Below are positions 63,177 through 64,000 of a stretch of 64,000 bases of DNA, one piece after another (position 1 is the stretch's first letter; the number at the start of each line of letters is the position of its first letter). A model generated the notes under the pieces. That model ran no database searches. It had not been told where the DNA came from and saw only the letters and a program-made list of their open reading frames with translations. The stretch comes from CAVOXO01 sp963700425 (lineage in GTDB: Bacteria > Actinomycetota > Acidimicrobiia > Acidimicrobiales > Microtrichaceae): positions 1,935,352-1,999,351 of the forward strand of contig CAVOXO010000001.1 of NCBI GenBank assembly GCA_963700425.1, read 5' to 3'. The position numbers and the translations under genes were made by a program.

Positions 63177-63823
63177 TAAGGTAGATGCTCCAGAAGTGCT
63201 CCGACCACGCCGTCGGGATCGTCGACGACCGCCACTTGACCGAGTCGTCGACGAAGACCGTCATCGACATGCCGGTCGGCCAGCAACGCGATGAGTGACT
63301 CGGAGTCGTAATCGGAGTACACCACCGACTGGAATCTGGCGAAGTGTCGGGTGCGCCTCTGCGACATGCCCACGAGCTTCCGATCTCCGAGAAGGATCTC
63401 CCCCGGGCTCCACGCCGCGAAGCACGCCACCCGGCCCTCCTCGCGGAAACGCGACGGACCCACGTGTCGGCGCGCCGTCACTCCGACCGCGTCCAGGGCC
63501 CCGAGCCACAGGTCCGACAGCCAATCGAACGAGCGACCCACGTCGTCGTTCCACAGCGGATCGCCCACCGGCACCACGACGTCGACCCAGCGGTAGTCGC
63601 CGGCACGCAGGAGCACCGCACCGCCTCCGGAGTGGCGCTTGACGATGTCGATGCCCGCCGCCCGACACCGGGCACGGCTCGCGTCCTCCACGGCCTGGGT
63701 GCTGCCGAGGACCAGGGCGTCGTCGTCTCCGGCGAGAGTCCACACGGTTCGTCGACCGACGGGTGGGACCATCGCATGCAGGTCCCTCACCGGACCATGA
63801 CAGTGGTGGATCGCCCAGTCCAT
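63176..63823 (-). CDS. Lipoate-protein ligase family protein
   Basis: A 215-aa BPL/LplA/LipB-type protein. IVKRHSGGGAVLLRAGDYRWVDVVVP carries the RRxGGG-like substrate loop, and FREEGRVACFAAWSPGEILLGDRKLVGMSQRRTR has the catalytic lysine in KLVG. Related standalone proteins act as lipoate ligases or octanoyl transferases. ATG 63823. It reads toward mraZ but ends 167 bp before its start, with the LexA box in between. Confidence 0.85.
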   Translation of the reverse strand: MDWAIHHCHGPVRDLHAMVPPVGRRTVWTLAGDDDALVLGSTQAVEDASRARCRAAGIDIVKRHSGGGAVLLRAGDYRWVDVVVPVGDPLWNDDVGRSFDWLSDLWLGALDAVGVTARRHVGPSRFREEGRVACFAAWSPGEILLGDRKLVGMSQRRTRHFARFQSVVYSDYDSESLIALLADRHVDDGLRRRLGQVAVVDDPDGVVGALLEHLP

Positions 63824-63877
63824 CCAGGGAGGCTAGGCGGCTCGCCCATCGGTACGCCCCCGGACGCGCGGGCGGTT

Positions 63878-63883
63878 TACTCT
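63878..63883 (+). promoter_or_regulatory. Putative -10 element of the NUDIX gene
   Basis: TACTCT ends 6 nt before the GTG at 63890, with no Shine-Dalgarno sequence. Same leaderless spacing as elsewhere in the window. Confidence 0.45.
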
Positions 63884-63889
63884 TCGCCG

Positions 63890-64000
63890 GTGTCGTTCGT
63901 ACTCCGTCGCTCCGCAGCCCGCGTCGTCTGTTTCGATCCCGAGGGACGGGTGCTTCTCATCTCGGCCACGGATCCGGCCGATCGTCACAAGGAACCGTGG
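63890..64000 (+). CDS. NUDIX-hydrolase-like protein, N-terminal fragment
   Basis: The first 37 codons, starting GTG 63890, run off the window: FVLRRSAARVVCFDPEGRVLLISATDPAD, then KEPW. The ARVVCFDPEGRVLLI strand pair and a following DPAD..W are typical of the first strands of NUDIX hydrolases before the Nudix box. The catalytic box is not in the window, so the call is provisional. Confidence 0.6.
   Translation, partial: MSFVLRRSAARVVCFDPEGRVLLISATDPADRHKEPW

Noticed and set aside
1..64000. A prophage, insertion sequence or integrase-bearing island
   Set aside because: No transposase, integrase, phage structural gene or flanking repeat was found; genes are housekeeping or lineage-typical.
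1..64000. tRNA or rRNA genes
   Set aside because: No cloverleaf with conserved GTTC-loop or rRNA-like sequence was noticed on either strand; a tRNAscan search would settle this.

Overview
The window is a GC-rich, gene-dense actinobacterial chromosome segment, most likely from an Acidimicrobiia-type lineage. The evidence is an actinobacterial dcw (division and cell wall) cluster with no ftsA and with sepF and a divIVA homologue downstream of ftsZ, a Bpa/PafE-type proteasome activator, a mycothiol-synthase-like acetyltransferase, a DivIVA/DksA-like/lspA/rluD block, and an actinobacterial LexA box. The lineage call is an inference; there is no rRNA gene here. Many start codons lie 6-8 nt behind a TAnnnT hexamer with no Shine-Dalgarno sequence, as expected for leaderless mRNAs.

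Layout. 1-207 is the tail of a DUF445 gene. 244-7746 (minus) is a tightly coupled histidine operon, hisD-hisC-hisB-hisH-hisA-hisF, followed by a GroES-like gene, hisI and trpE; most junctions are 4-bp ATGA or GTGA overlaps. 7812-12960 holds a small coiled-coil ORF, a candidate 6C-type small RNA on the minus strand (8025-8118), nth, a Thr-rich LAxTG surface protein, an MshD-like acetyltransferase, rlmN and a rhomboid-like membrane protein. 13007-28140 mixes lipid enzymes (MaoC, acyl-CoA synthetase, SDR), two secreted hydrolases and a dispersed menaquinone set on both strands (menG, menF, menD, menH, menA, menE), interrupted by three TadE/TadG-like genes. 28165-36367 carries a DUF255 protein, an SCO6745-like protein, an MMPL/RND exporter with a wax-ester/triacylglycerol synthase, a nitroreductase and an unknown. 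36458-42234 has dnaE, the Bpa homologue, a phosphodiesterase and an Rrf2 regulator.

42227-63009 (minus) is the dcw cluster. In transcription order it is mraZ, rsmH, ftsL-like, ftsI, murE, mraY, murD, ftsW, murG, murC, murB, ftsQ, ftsZ, pgeF, yggS, sepF, divIVA, a DksA-like gene, lspA, rluD. No murF is visible between murE and mraY. Upstream of mraZ are a period-10 array of TGGG boxes and a LexA (SOS) box. The window ends with a lipoate-ligase-family gene and the start of a NUDIX gene.

Sequence quality matters to every reader. At least 25 conserved genes or gene segments are broken by single-base shifts while the protein continues normally in the next frame (trpE, groES-like, hisC, menE three times, SDR, MMPL, murC, murE several times, mraY four times, ftsI, rsmH and others). 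These look like consensus errors rather than gene decay, so such genes are annotated over their whole span with the break positions stated.
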